From Blastochloris viridis (GTDB taxonomy: Bacteria > Pseudomonadota > Alphaproteobacteria > Rhizobiales > Xanthobacteraceae): 64,000 nt of DNA. Below the pieces are notes generated by a model. It was not told where the DNA came from and did not search any database. It saw nothing but the letters and a program-made list of their open reading frames with translations. The DNA lies in the NCBI RefSeq assembly GCF_001402875.1, contig NZ_CP012946.1:598001-662000 (forward strand), given 5' to 3'. A program made the translations under genes and the position numbers. This document shows, piece after piece, positions 43,379 to 52,801 of this stretch. Position 1 is the stretch's first letter. Each line of letters begins with the position of its first letter.

Positions 43379-43577
43379 AGCGTTTAAGCAAGGTTCGGAT
43401 GCCGGTTCTGCGTGATGAGCGCGACACACCATGCTGCAGCCGCCCCGGCAGGGGAGAACCCGTTGCGGCGGGCGGAACGGTGTGCATTCCGGACTTGATT
43501 GATGCCGTCTTGACGTCCACACCGCAGGCGGTTCAGCCCAACCCTTAAGCTCGGCGTCCGCGCCTCACGGAGTGATC

Positions 43578-44606
43578 ATGCGCGTCGTGTTTCCTTTTAC
43601 CGCCATCGTTGGCCAGGAGGAGATGAAGCTCGCCCTCCTGATCGCCGCGGTCGACCCGTCGGTCGGCGGCGTTCTTGCCTTCGGCGATCGCGGCACCGGC
43701 AAGTCTACCGCCGTCCGCGCCCTGGCGGCGTTGCTTCCCAAGATGAAGGCCATCGTCGGCTGCCCCTATGGCTGCGACCCGGCGAACGAGGCCAATTATT
43801 GCTATTCCTGCCGCGAGCGGGTGGCGAACGGCGAGACGCTGAAATCCAAGCAGGTGCAGGTGCCGGTGGTCGATCTGCCGCTCGGCGCCACCGAGGATCG
43901 CGTGGTCGGGGCGCTGGATCTGGAGCGCGCGCTGGCCAAGGGCGAGAAGGCGTTCGAGCCGGGCCTGCTCGCGCGGGCCCACCGCGGCTTCCTCTACATC
44001 GATGAGGTCAACCTGCTCGAGGACCACCTGGTCGACCTTCTGCTCGACGTCGCCGCCTCCGGCGAGAACGTGGTCGAGCGCGAGGGCCTGTCGATCCGGC
44101 ACCCGGCGCGTTTCGTGCTGATCGGCTCGGGCAACCCGGAAGAGGGCGAGCTGCGCCCGCAGCTGCTGGACCGCTTCGGCCTCTCGGTCGAAGTCAGGAC
44201 GCCGGGGGACATCAAGACCCGCATCGAGGTGGTGCGCCGGCGCGATGCGTTCGAGCACGATCCGGAGGGCTATGTCGCCCACTGGAAGAAGCAGGACGAG
44301 AAGGTTCGCAAGAAGCTCTCCACCGCCCGCGAGCGGCTGCCGGAGGTCAAGGTGCCCGACGCCGCGCTGGAGCGCGCGGCAACGCTGTGCATGTCGCTGG
44401 GCACCGACGGCCTGCGCGGCGAGCTGACGCTGATCCGCGCCGCGCGGGCGCTGGCCGCGCTCGATGGCGCGGGCGAGGTCACCGACGATCAGCTCAAGCG
44501 CGTCGCGCCCTCGGCGCTGCGCCACCGCCTGCGCCGCAATCCGCTGGACGAGGTCGGCTCGACCGTGCGCGTCGAGCGCGCTGTGACGGAGATGTTCGGG
44601 GAATGA
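43578..44606 (+). CDS. bchI: Magnesium chelatase ATPase subunit I
   Basis: AAA+ ATPase that forms the motor of Mg chelatase with BchD and drives Mg insertion by BchH. It has 342 residues from [20 protein letters not shown]. Walker [16 protein letters not shown] is at about 35-49. [20 protein letters not shown] (Walker B), [20 protein letters not shown] and the RFGLSVEV segment are typical. An upstream GTG at 43572 is in frame, but GGAG lies five bases before the ATG at 43578. bchD overlaps the stop. The 200 bases upstream hold no recognisable PpsR site. Confidence 0.97.
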   Translation: MRVVFPFTAIVGQEEMKLALLIAAVDPSVGGVLAFGDRGTGKSTAVRALAALLPKMKAIVGCPYGCDPANEANYCYSCRERVANGETLKSKQVQVPVVDLPLGATEDRVVGALDLERALAKGEKAFEPGLLARAHRGFLYIDEVNLLEDHLVDLLLDVAASGENVVEREGLSIRHPARFVLIGSGNPEEGELRPQLLDRFGLSVEVRTPGDIKTRIEVVRRRDAFEHDPEGYVAHWKKQDEKVRKKLSTARERLPEVKVPDAALERAATLCMSLGTDGLRGELTLIRAARALAALDGAGEVTDDQLKRVAPSALRHRLRRNPLDEVGSTVRVERAVTEMFGE

Positions 44607-46411
44607 CGGAGCCGGCAGCCAGCATCCCGCCATGGGTCGACGCGGTCAGAGCCGCGGCGCTGTTCGCGGTCGATCCGGCCGGCCTGGTCGGCATCGTGCT
44701 CCGCGCCCACGCCGGGCCGGTGCGGGACCGCTGGCTGGAGCACGTGCGCGAGCTGCTGCCGGATACCGTGCCGGTGCGCCGGCTGCCGCTGCACATCACC
44801 GACTCCCGCCTGCTCGGCGGGCTCGACCTTGCCGCGACGCTGTCGGCCGGCCGGCCGGTGGCCGAGCAGGGCCTGCTGGTCGACGTCGACGGCGGTGTGC
44901 TGATTGCGGCGATGGCCGAGCGCATGGCGGGCGGCACCGCGGCGCGGCTGGCGGCGGCGCTCGACACCGGCGAGGTGGTGCTGGAGCGCGACGGCCTTGC
45001 CCTGCGCTTCGATACCCGCTTCGGCGTCATCGCGCTCGACGAGGGCCTCACCCCCGACGAGCGGCCGCCGGGCGCGCTGCTCGACCGGCTCGGCGTGCGG
45101 CTCGATTTGAGCGCGGTCGGCACCCGCGACGCCATCGAGCAGATTTACGAGCCCGAGGACATCGCCGAGGCCCGCGCCCGGCTGTCGTCGGTCGCGGTGG
45201 GTGAGGATGTGATCGAGGCGCTGGTCGGCGTCGCCGTCCAGCTCGGCATCGATTCGATCCGGGCGCCGCTGCTGGCGCTCGCCGCCGCCCGCGCCTCCGC
45301 CGCGCTGGATGAGCGCGACGCCATCGGGCCGGAGGACGCCGCGCTGGCGGCGCGGCTGGTGTTCGGCGCCCGCGCCACCCGGCTGCCGCAGATCGAGGAG
45401 CCGCCGCCGCCGGACCAGCCCGACGATGACGAGCCCGAGCCGCCCGACCAGGGCGAGGAGGAGGAGGCCGACGTCCAGCCGCTGGAGGACCTGATCCTCG
45501 AAGCGGCCAAGGCGGCGATCCCGGACGGCCTGCTGCTGCAACTGAAGATGTTCGGCGGCCGCCAGCGCCAGCGCTCGTCCGGCAAGGCCGGCGAGCTGCA
45601 CCAGTCCAAGCTGCGCGGCCGGCCGATCGGCAGTCGGCGAGGCGATCCCCGCGCGGGCGTGCGCATCAACGTGGTGGAGACGCTGCGGTCCGCCGCGCCG
45701 TGGCAGAAGTTGCGGCGCGAGGAGCCCGGGCGTGTTCCGCCGCAGCCCGGCAAGGGCAAGCGGGTCCAGCCGCGGGTGGAGGTACGGCGCGACGATTTCC
45801 GCGTCACCCGCTACAAGCACCGCTCTGAGACCACCACCATCTTCGTGGTCGACGCGTCCGGATCGACGGCGCTCAACCGCCTCGCCGAAGCCAAGGGGGC
45901 GGTCGAGCTGCTGCTCGCTGACTGCTACGTGCGGCGCGACCAGGTGGCGATGCTGGCGTTCCGCGGCAAGGACGCCGAGCTGCTGTTGCCGCCGACCCGC
46001 TCGCTGTTCCGTGCCAAGCGCTGCCTTGCCGCGCTGCCCGGCGGCGGTGGCACGCCGCTCGCGGCCGGCATCATCTCGGCGGCGCTGCTGGCCGAGGACA
46101 TTCGGCGCCGGGGCCAGACCCCGACCATCGTGTTTCTCACCGACGGCCGCGGCAACATCGCCCGCGACGGCACGCCCGGCCGGGCCAAGGCCGACGAGGA
46201 CGCGCTGGCGGCGGCCAAGATGGTGCGCGCGGCCAATTTCACCGCGCTGCTGGTCGACAATTCGCCCCACGCCGAGCCGCGCGCCAGGAAGCTCGCGAGC
46301 GAGATGGGGGCGATGTACGTCGCGCTGCCCTACGCCGACGCCGGCGCGATCTCGGCGGCGGTGCGCGCCACCGTGCTGCCGGCCCAGCGCAACGGGGCAC
46401 CGCCAAGATGA
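44603..46411 (+). CDS. bchD: Magnesium chelatase subunit D
   Basis: Platform subunit of Mg chelatase. It has 602 residues: an inactive AAA+-like N-terminal domain, a Pro/Glu/Asp-rich linker at about 264-292 ([20 protein letters not shown]), and a C-terminal von Willebrand A domain with the MIDAS-type [20 protein letters not shown] and [13 protein letters not shown]. The ATG overlaps the bchI stop (ATGA), and bchO overlaps its own stop, so I, D and O are translated as a chain. The frame is open upstream, but only this start makes sense. Confidence 0.96.
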   Translation: MTEPAASIPPWVDAVRAAALFAVDPAGLVGIVLRAHAGPVRDRWLEHVRELLPDTVPVRRLPLHITDSRLLGGLDLAATLSAGRPVAEQGLLVDVDGGVLIAAMAERMAGGTAARLAAALDTGEVVLERDGLALRFDTRFGVIALDEGLTPDERPPGALLDRLGVRLDLSAVGTRDAIEQIYEPEDIAEARARLSSVAVGEDVIEALVGVAVQLGIDSIRAPLLALAAARASAALDERDAIGPEDAALAARLVFGARATRLPQIEEPPPPDQPDDDEPEPPDQGEEEEADVQPLEDLILEAAKAAIPDGLLLQLKMFGGRQRQRSSGKAGELHQSKLRGRPIGSRRGDPRAGVRINVVETLRSAAPWQKLRREEPGRVPPQPGKGKRVQPRVEVRRDDFRVTRYKHRSETTTIFVVDASGSTALNRLAEAKGAVELLLADCYVRRDQVAMLAFRGKDAELLLPPTRSLFRAKRCLAALPGGGGTPLAAGIISAALLAEDIRRRGQTPTIVFLTDGRGNIARDGTPGRAKADEDALAAAKMVRAANFTALLVDNSPHAEPRARKLASEMGAMYVALPYADAGAISAAVRATVLPAQRNGAPPR

Positions 46412-47292
46412 GCAGGCTGGAGTGGCAACGCGACGGCCTCGACTGGCCCAATCGGCACGCCAGCCACTTCATCCAAGCTGCCGGCTTCCGTTGGCACGTC
46501 CAGAAGATGGGCGAGGGGCCGGCGCTGCTATTGGTGCATGGCACCGGGGCTGCCACCCATTCCTGGGGTGGGCTGTTGCCGTTGCTCGCCAAGCATTTCA
46601 CCGTGGTCGCGCCGGACCTGCCGGGCCACGGCTTCAGCGAATTGCCGCGGACCAGCCGGCTGTCGATCCCCGGCATGGCCCATGCAATGGCCGAGCTGTT
46701 GCAGGTGATGGATTTCAAGCCGGCGATCTGCGTCGGCCATTCCGCCGGCGTCGCGGCGGTCGCGCGCATGACGCTCGACCGCCTGATCGATCCACGTCTG
46801 ATCATCGGCATCAATGCCGCGGTGATGCCGTTCCGCGGCCTGGCCGGGCAGGTGTTGATTCCGGTGGCGCAGATGTTCTTCCGCAATCCGCTGATGGCGT
46901 ACATCTACGCCTGGAGCGCGGACCCGGAGAAGGTCGAGAAGGTGATCGTCTCGACCGGCTCGAACATCGACGCCAAATCACTCGAGCTCTACGCCCGCCT
47001 GTTCCAGAACTCCGGTCACGTCGCCGGCGCGCTCGGCATGATGGCGCGCTGGAACCTGGCGCCGTTGGTGCGCGAACTGCCCAAGCTGAGCACGCCGATC
47101 ACCCTGGTGGTCGGGTGCAACGACCGCACGGTCCAGCCGGACGAGGCGGTCGAGGTCGCAGCGACGATGTGGCCGCAGGCCAAGGTGATTCCGCTCAAGG
47201 GTCTTGGCCACCTCGCGCACGAGGAGCGTCCGCCGGAGGTCGCCGACGTCATCATCCAGGAGGCGCGCCTTGCCGGCATCCTGGGGGCGTGA
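46408..47292 (+). CDS. bchO: BchO, alpha/beta hydrolase linked to Mg chelation
   Basis: Alpha/beta-hydrolase-fold protein always found with bchI and bchD in purple bacteria; its reaction is not established. It has 294 residues. LLVHGTGAATHSWGGLLPLL (oxyanion loop), nucleophile elbow VGHSAGVAAVAR with Ser about 112, and C-terminal GLGHLAHEERP (His) are all present, so the catalytic triad could be complete. Start overlaps the bchD stop (ATGA). About 190 bases separate it from crtI, with a weak GC-rich hairpin followed by TTTT near 47345. Confidence 0.93.
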   Translation: MSRLEWQRDGLDWPNRHASHFIQAAGFRWHVQKMGEGPALLLVHGTGAATHSWGGLLPLLAKHFTVVAPDLPGHGFSELPRTSRLSIPGMAHAMAELLQVMDFKPAICVGHSAGVAAVARMTLDRLIDPRLIIGINAAVMPFRGLAGQVLIPVAQMFFRNPLMAYIYAWSADPEKVEKVIVSTGSNIDAKSLELYARLFQNSGHVAGALGMMARWNLAPLVRELPKLSTPITLVVGCNDRTVQPDEAVEVAATMWPQAKVIPLKGLGHLAHEERPPEVADVIIQEARLAGILGA

Positions 47293-47481
47293 CGGCCCGA
47301 TCACGGCGCTGGCCCGGGCGGTTCGGCGCGCCGGTCCGGGCGCTTTTACAGCCGTCACGCCGGTTGATCACGGATTGCGTCTTGGCCCGGAGGATGCTTG
47401 CTCCCGTGGGGCGTTCGCGCCGTCAACGACAACGATAACCCGCCCCGCCAACCGGCCCGTGACACAGCAAGGAGACTCCTT

Positions 47482-49017
47482 GTGACGATCGCCCCCAATC
47501 TTCAGCAACTCGCCGTCGAGACCGATTCCCGCCCCCACGCGGTGGTGATCGGCGCCGGTTTCGGCGGCCTTGGTGCGGCGGTGCGCCTCGGCGCGCGCGG
47601 TTATCGCGTCACGGTGGTCGATCGGCTGGCCGGGCCGGGGGGGCGCGGCCGTGGCTTCCAGCAGGATGGCTACACCTTCGATGCCGGGCCGACCATCGTC
47701 ACCGCGCCGCAGATGTTCGAAGAGCTGTGGGAGCTGTGCGGCAAGAAGATGTCCGATCACGTGCCGTTGGTGGCGATGGACCCGTTCTATCGCGTCATCT
47801 TTGCCGACGGCTCGACATTCGATGCCAGCCAGGACACCGACAAGGTGCGCGCCCAGGTCGCCAAGATGGCTCCGAACGACCTTGCCGGCTGGGATCGCTA
47901 CATGACGCGGAGCGAGGGAATCTTCCGCGACGTCTATCAGAAGGTTCACGACATCCCGTTTCGCACGATCTGGGATATGTCGATCATCATGAACGAACTG
48001 ATCCGGTTCGAGGGCTATCGTACCGTCTACGGCTTGGTGTCGCGCTTCGTGAAGGACGAGCGCCTGCGTCAGGCGCTGTCGTTTCATCCGCTGTTCATCG
48101 GCGGCAATCCGTTCGCTGCCAGCGCGTTCTACTGCCTCATCACCTTTCTGGAAAAGCACTGGGGCGTCCATTACGCCCTCGGCGGCACCAGCAAGATCGC
48201 CGATGGCCTCGCCGATCTGATCCGCGAGCAGGGCGGCGTGCTGCGGTTCAATGAGGACGTGACGGAAATCACGCTAAACGGCCGGCGCGCCACCGGCGTC
48301 AGGCTCGCCTCGGGCAAGACCATCGCGGCCGACATCGTGGTGTCGAACGCCGATTCCGCCTTCACCTATCGCCGTCTCCTGCCGGCCCACGTGCGGCGGC
48401 GCTGGAACGACCGCAAGCTCGATCGGGCCAAGTATTCGATGAGCCTGTTCGTGTGGTATTTCGGGACGAGCCGGCAATGGCCCGAGGTGCCCCATCACAC
48501 CATCCTGATGGGTCCGCTCTACCGCGAGCTGATCCGGGACATCTTCGTGAAGAAGGTGCTGGCGCCTGACTTCAGCCTCTACCTCTATCGCCCGACCGCC
48601 ACCGACCCGTCGATGGCCCCGGCAGGCTGCGATAGCTTCTACGTGCTATCCCCGGTGCCGAACCTGCAAAGCGACGTCGATTGGACCGCCGCGGCCGAGC
48701 CCTACCGCCGCGCCATCGAGGACCGGCTCGAGCACACCCTGTTGCCGGGGCTGAAGAATTCGGTGGTGACCTCGCGCATGGTGACGCCGCTGCATTTCCG
48801 CGACACCTTGCTGTCGCCGTACGGCGCCGGGTTCGGGCTGGAGCCGGTCCTGACGCAAAGTGCGTATTTCCGGCCGCAAAATCGCAGCGAAGATGTTGAC
48901 GGCCTTTATCTCGTCGGTGCCGGCACCCATCCGGGGGCCGGTCTGCCGGCGGTGCTAGCCTCGGCGAAGATTCTCGACAAGGTGGTGCCTGATGCAAAAC
49001 AGCTTGCCCGACACTGA
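47482..49017 (+). CDS. crtI: Phytoene desaturase
   Basis: FAD enzyme that desaturates phytoene towards neurosporene and lycopene. It has 511 residues. The FAD-binding AVVIGAGFGGLGAAVRLGAR is at about 20-39, followed by GGRGRGFQQDGYTFDAGPTI, and the C-terminal signature DGLYLVGAGTHPGAGLPAVL is intact. The frame is open to 47398, but the GTG at 47482 follows AAGGAG by eight bases and the residues before it are not conserved. Blastochloris accumulates 1,2-dihydroneurosporene and 1,2-dihydrolycopene, so this enzyme should give three- and four-step products. The last 26 bases overlap crtB. Confidence 0.95.
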   Translation: MTIAPNLQQLAVETDSRPHAVVIGAGFGGLGAAVRLGARGYRVTVVDRLAGPGGRGRGFQQDGYTFDAGPTIVTAPQMFEELWELCGKKMSDHVPLVAMDPFYRVIFADGSTFDASQDTDKVRAQVAKMAPNDLAGWDRYMTRSEGIFRDVYQKVHDIPFRTIWDMSIIMNELIRFEGYRTVYGLVSRFVKDERLRQALSFHPLFIGGNPFAASAFYCLITFLEKHWGVHYALGGTSKIADGLADLIREQGGVLRFNEDVTEITLNGRRATGVRLASGKTIAADIVVSNADSAFTYRRLLPAHVRRRWNDRKLDRAKYSMSLFVWYFGTSRQWPEVPHHTILMGPLYRELIRDIFVKKVLAPDFSLYLYRPTATDPSMAPAGCDSFYVLSPVPNLQSDVDWTAAAEPYRRAIEDRLEHTLLPGLKNSVVTSRMVTPLHFRDTLLSPYGAGFGLEPVLTQSAYFRPQNRSEDVDGLYLVGAGTHPGAGLPAVLASAKILDKVVPDAKQLARH

Positions 49018-50131
49018 CGCTAAGGCGGAAGCGACGCCCGCGATGCCGGCCAGGGTGGACGATCTGGCCGCCTGTCGCGAACTGCTTCGTAACGGCTCGC
49101 GCTCGTTCTACACCGCGTCGATGGTGCTGCCGCCGACGGTGCGGGCCGCGGCCTGCACGCTCTACGCCTTCTGCCGCGTCGCCGACGACGCGGTCGATCT
49201 CGGCGTCGACCGCGTCGCCGCGCTGGCCGGCCTGCGCGAGCGGCTGGACCGCGCCTATGCCGGCCGGCCGATGCCCGATCCGGTCGACCGCGCCTTCGCC
49301 GAAACCGTCGAGCGCTATGCGGTGCCGCGCGCGCTGCCGGAGGCGCTGCTCGACGGCTTCGCCTGGGATGCCGAAGGTCGCCGCTACCAGGATTTCTCCG
49401 GGGTGGTGGCCTATTCGGCCCGCGTCGCCGCGGCGGTCGGCGCGATGATGACGGTGCTGATGGGGATGCGCGAGCCCGAGGTGCTGGCGCGGGCCTGCGA
49501 CCTCGGCGTCGCCATGCAGCTCTCCAACATCGCCCGCGACGTCGGCGAGGACGCCCGCGCCGGCCGGCTCTACCTGCCGCTCGACTGGATGCGCGAAGCC
49601 GGGCTCGACCCCGACGCCTTCCTCGCCGAGCCGAAGTTCGACGCGCGGCTGGCGTCGGTGGTGAAGCGGCTGATCAATGAGGCCGACAAGCTTTACGTCC
49701 GCTCGGAGGCCGGCATCGCCCGGCTGCCGCTGAGCTGCCGGCCCGGCATCTGGGCGGCGCGGCTGATCTATGCCGAGATCAACCGCGAGGTGGCGCGGCG
49801 CGGCTACGATTCGGTGTCGAGCCGGGCGGTGGTGTCGGCCGGCGCCAAGGCCCGCCTGCTCGGTCGCGGGCTGGCGCAGGCGCCGCTGCCGGGCCGCAAC
49901 GAGACCGCACCGCCGCTGCCGGAGGTCGCGTTCCTGGTCGAGGCGATCGCGTCGACGCCGGCGCTGCGGCGGGCCGACAGCGAGGTCGCGTGGTGGGACG
50001 TGCACGGCCAGATCGCGATGATGATCGATATCTTCGCGAGCGTCTCCGAACGCGAGCAGGAGCGGATTTGCACCACGCAGGGCATCGCGCCGATGGGCCG
50101 CGAGAGTTTGCAGCGCCTCCGTGCGGGCTGA
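48992..50131 (+). CDS. crtB: Phytoene synthase
   Basis: Condenses two geranylgeranyl diphosphates to phytoene, the first carotenoid-specific step. It has 379 residues. The conserved TLYAFCRVADDAVDLGVD (first Asp-rich region) and LGVAMQLSNIARDVGEDARA-type second Asp-rich region, followed by GRLYLPLDWM, are intact. The ATG lies within the 3' end of crtI (26-base overlap), so translation is probably coupled. The roughly 90-residue C-terminal part after SRAVVSAGAKARLLG is more variable. Confidence 0.95.
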   Translation: MQNSLPDTDAKAEATPAMPARVDDLAACRELLRNGSRSFYTASMVLPPTVRAAACTLYAFCRVADDAVDLGVDRVAALAGLRERLDRAYAGRPMPDPVDRAFAETVERYAVPRALPEALLDGFAWDAEGRRYQDFSGVVAYSARVAAAVGAMMTVLMGMREPEVLARACDLGVAMQLSNIARDVGEDARAGRLYLPLDWMREAGLDPDAFLAEPKFDARLASVVKRLINEADKLYVRSEAGIARLPLSCRPGIWAARLIYAEINREVARRGYDSVSSRAVVSAGAKARLLGRGLAQAPLPGRNETAPPLPEVAFLVEAIASTPALRRADSEVAWWDVHGQIAMMIDIFASVSEREQERICTTQGIAPMGRESLQRLRAG

Positions 50132-50195
50132 GTCCGGCGCGCGGGCATGACGGACGGGGCTGCTGCATGACAGACGCTAGGCAAGGGAGAGCAAG

Positions 50196-50663
50196 ATGGA
50201 TTTGATCACCGGTATCGAGGATATCGTCGCGGGCGCGGTCGGCGCCATCGTCGGCAGTGTGCTGTTCTACAAGGCTCACGTCCACATGACGTACGTCTCC
50301 GAACTGCGCGCGCAGGCCGAGGCGGAGGGTCTGGTCCGCAGCGCCGCGCGGCCGGACTACATGTGGACGACCGCCAAGACCGCCATGATGATGCGGCCGG
50401 TCGGGCTGACCTTCGTCACGTTCCTCGCCGTCGTCGGCGTGATCGGCTTCCTGTCGCACGCCATCGGCCTCGTTGCCCTGGTCGGCATGCTGATGGCGCT
50501 CGGTGGCTACGCCAAGTGGTTCACCACTCACATCGAGTACCGCGTGTCGGACCTGCCGAACGAGCGTCCGGCGGCGGTGGAGGCGGAGAGTGCCCCGGCC
50601 TCGACTGCGGTCGAACCCGAGCAGCCGTCGGTGGATGCGACCCCGGTGCCTGGCGCGGCGTAA
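50196..50663 (+). CDS. Uncharacterised membrane protein downstream of crtB
   Basis: Product of 155 residues, 64 bases after crtB on the same strand, with GGGAGAGC before the ATG. It has a short N-terminal hydrophobic stretch (about 8-24) and two strong transmembrane helices at about 67-108 (LTFVTFLAVVGVIGFLSHAI then GLVALVGMLMALGGYAKWF). The C-terminal 35 residues are Glu/Pro/Ala-rich and probably disordered. Codon usage matches the neighbouring photosynthesis genes. I recognise no family. Its place in the carotenoid set, where crtC/crtD-type genes often lie, suggests a role with carotenoids or the photosynthetic membrane, but this is only context. Confidence 0.7.
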   Translation: MDLITGIEDIVAGAVGAIVGSVLFYKAHVHMTYVSELRAQAEAEGLVRSAARPDYMWTTAKTAMMMRPVGLTFVTFLAVVGVIGFLSHAIGLVALVGMLMALGGYAKWFTTHIEYRVSDLPNERPAAVEAESAPASTAVEPEQPSVDATPVPGAA

Positions 50664-50731
50664 GCGCCGCTGCGGCCGGGCGAAGTCCGCCGACCTCCAA
50701 CCGATGTCGTCGGCGGGTTGCACCGAGGGGT

Positions 50732-50757
50732 GATGGCCGGGTCGAGTCCCGGCCATC
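50732..50757. terminator. GATGGCCGGG hairpin (REP-like) between converging genes
   Basis: Perfect 10-bp stem GATGGCCGGG / CCCGGCCATC with a six-base loop. It resembles the second hairpin of the REP-like element at 41.2 kb. It lies between the 3' ends of the crtB-downstream gene and the convergent DUF4239-like gene and could stop transcription from either side. A TTTTTT run follows at about 50783, which is too far for a classic terminator. Confidence 0.5.
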
Positions 50758-50822
50758 GACGCTGGCATGCCAATTTCTGAGGTTTTTTCCGGCATCACGC
50801 CGGGACCATCCCCAATCCGGGA

Positions 50823-51605
50823 TCACCCCGGCTGCGACACCACCGCCAGCGCGTCTTGGAGCGGTGCGGGCGAGATGCGGATGTCGCCGCTGAACGGGTG
50901 CTCCTGCAGCGCGATCAGGCCGAGTGCGACGATCGCCGCGACCGAAAACACCACCACGCCGGCGCCGTGGGCGCGTGGCCGCTCAAGGTGCACCAGGGCA
51001 ATCGCGAGCTGGGTGATCACCCCGATGATCAGCACCGTGATCCACTTGATGTCGTTGGTGCGGTCGGACGCGAGCGCCAAGCGGTCGGCGCGGGCGTCGC
51101 GGATACGGATCACCGCATTGAGCAGCGCGCCCTGGACGGTCTGGCCGACCACCTGGGCGACCTTGGCATCGCTCACCTCGTGCAGCAGCACTTCGAACGC
51201 CGCGTCAGTGTCGGGCGAGGAGTCGCCCTTGGCCATCTGCGGCCAGTCCTGCGTCAACACCGATTGCAGGTAATAGCGGAGCGACGGCTGAATCTGAGCC
51301 AACTCGGAGGCGGAGACGCGGCCGAGCGTATTCAGGGTCTCTGCGGCGCTGCTCTCGCTGTGCACCGCGCGCCAAGCCTGACGGTTGCGGTCGGAAATGT
51401 CGCTGGCGAGAAAACCGGTGAGCAGCGAGAACATCACGCTGACGGTACCGATGAACGGACCGACCACCCCGTTCAGGCTGTGGATCTTGCCGTGAACCGG
51501 CGAGAAGGCGGTGAGCCAGACCAAGAACGAGCCGGTTGCCGCATAGAACCCGATCAGGACGACGAACATGCCGACACTCGGCAGATCGAGCCACCAGTTG
51601 ATCAC
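50823..51605 (-). CDS. DUF4239 (bestrophin-like) membrane protein
   Basis: Product of 260 residues. Four transmembrane segments are visible: about 12-34, 45-66, 189-206 and 214-232. The segment VVGPFIGTVSVMFSLLTGFL followed by ASDISDRNRQAWRAVHSE is the signature of the DUF4239 (bestrophin-like) family, which is of unknown function, possibly a channel. A soluble helical region of about 110 residues lies between the two pairs of helices. It is transcribed against its neighbours and lies between two carotenoid loci. Nothing ties it firmly to photosynthesis. Confidence 0.7.
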   Translation of the reverse strand: MINWWLDLPSVGMFVVLIGFYAATGSFLVWLTAFSPVHGKIHSLNGVVGPFIGTVSVMFSLLTGFLASDISDRNRQAWRAVHSESSAAETLNTLGRVSASELAQIQPSLRYYLQSVLTQDWPQMAKGDSSPDTDAAFEVLLHEVSDAKVAQVVGQTVQGALLNAVIRIRDARADRLALASDRTNDIKWITVLIIGVITQLAIALVHLERPRAHGAGVVVFSVAAIVALGLIALQEHPFSGDIRISPAPLQDALAVVSQPG

Positions 51606-51840
51606 GCGAAACCCTCCAATATCCGCAACCTGGTCTGATTGGACCGGGCGGCGTTACCACGGGGTTTAGAGGCCGGTGGGCAGGGCGCTCAATCCGCTGC
51701 GATCGGGGCGCCAAAGGTATCGGCGCACGCACGGCGCCACGCCAGATCGCGTTACGTTATGCTGGCGCGCCGCTGCCCGGCTGCGCCTTGTCCACCGTCC
51801 GCTGTGCCGGCAGAATGCTCATTGACACCATTCCATGGAC

Positions 51841-51884
51841 TGTCCATCCTGTTTGACAGTTGCAGCTGACAACAGAAAATTACA
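51841..51884 (+). promoter_or_regulatory. crtE promoter with perfect PpsR site and overlapping half-sites
   Basis: TGTCCATCCTGTTTGACA (51841-51858) is a perfect TGTC-N10-GACA PpsR/CrtJ palindrome. Two further TGA-N12-ACA elements begin at 51854 and 51867, so related half-sites recur every 13 bases. The right half of the perfect site is also a TTGACA -35 (51853-51858), with GAAAAT 16 bases later as a possible -10. Repressor binding would occlude the promoter. Confidence 0.75.
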
Positions 51885-51931
51885 GTCGTCAGAGATTACA
51901 GTCCTTGGGCCGACCCAAGCCGGAGTGCAGC

Positions 51932-52801
51932 ATGGACCCGATGGCGCGCATCGAGCAGGCCCTTGAATCGGCAATCGTCGCCTCAGAAGGCGAGGGGTGC
52001 CCGCCAACGCTGGCGGCAGCGCTCCGTTACGCGGTGTTTCCCGGCGGCGCGCGCATCCGGCCAAGGCTGTGCCTCGCAGTGGCCTGGGCCTGCGGCGACG
52101 ACAATCCGGTGCTCGCCGACTCCGCCGCCGCGGCGATCGAGCTGCTGCATTGCGGCTCGCTGGTTCACGACGACCTGCCGTGCTTCGACGACGCACCGAT
52201 CCGGCGCGGCAAGGCGACCGTGCACAAGGTGTTCGGCGAGAACATTGCGGTGCTGGCCGGCGACGCCCTGATCGTGCTGGCGTTCGAGACCCTGGCGCGC
52301 GGCGCCGTGAACTCGCCCGAGCGCCTCGCCAAGCTGCTGCCGGTGATCAGCAGCGCGGTTGGCTCGCCGTCGGGCATCATCGCCGGGCAGGCGTGGGAGT
52401 GCGAGCCGCAGGTCGAGCTCGCCGCCTACCATCGCGCCAAGACCGGCGCGCTGTTCGCCGCGGCCACCATCGCCGGTGCCGCCGCCGCCGGCTGGGATGC
52501 CGAGCCATGGCGCGCCCTCGGCGAGCGCCTCGGCGAAGCCTATCAGGTCGCTGACGATTTGCGCGACGTTGCCGCCGACGCCGAAGAGATCGGCAAGCCG
52601 AGCGGACGCGACGCCGAACTCGGCCGGCCGAGTGCGGCCCGCGAACTGGGCGTAACCGGGGCGATCCAACGGTTCGACGCCTTGGTGGCCGCCGCGGTCG
52701 ACTCCATTCCGGCCTGTCCGCGTGTCAACGAACTGCGCAGCCTGATCTCGATGGAAGGCAAGCGCTTCCTGCCCAAGAGTCTGGCGCTGCGGGCGGCGTG
52801 A
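51932..52801 (+). CDS. crtE: Geranylgeranyl diphosphate synthase
   Basis: Makes the C20 diphosphate used for carotenoids and for the bacteriochlorophyll tail. It has 289 residues from MDPMARIEQALESAI. The first Asp-rich motif HDDLPCFDDAPIRRGK lies at about 79-94 and the second, YQVADDLRDVAADAEE, near residue 205; GGARIRPRLCLAVAWACGD is typical of the family. The frame is open to 51860, but the ATG at 51932 has GGAG six bases upstream and the extra residues would lie inside the promoter. It stands apart from crtIB, as a separately controlled supply gene. Confidence 0.94.
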   Translation: MDPMARIEQALESAIVASEGEGCPPTLAAALRYAVFPGGARIRPRLCLAVAWACGDDNPVLADSAAAAIELLHCGSLVHDDLPCFDDAPIRRGKATVHKVFGENIAVLAGDALIVLAFETLARGAVNSPERLAKLLPVISSAVGSPSGIIAGQAWECEPQVELAAYHRAKTGALFAAATIAGAAAAGWDAEPWRALGERLGEAYQVADDLRDVAADAEEIGKPSGRDAELGRPSAARELGVTGAIQRFDALVAAAVDSIPACPRVNELRSLISMEGKRFLPKSLALRAA

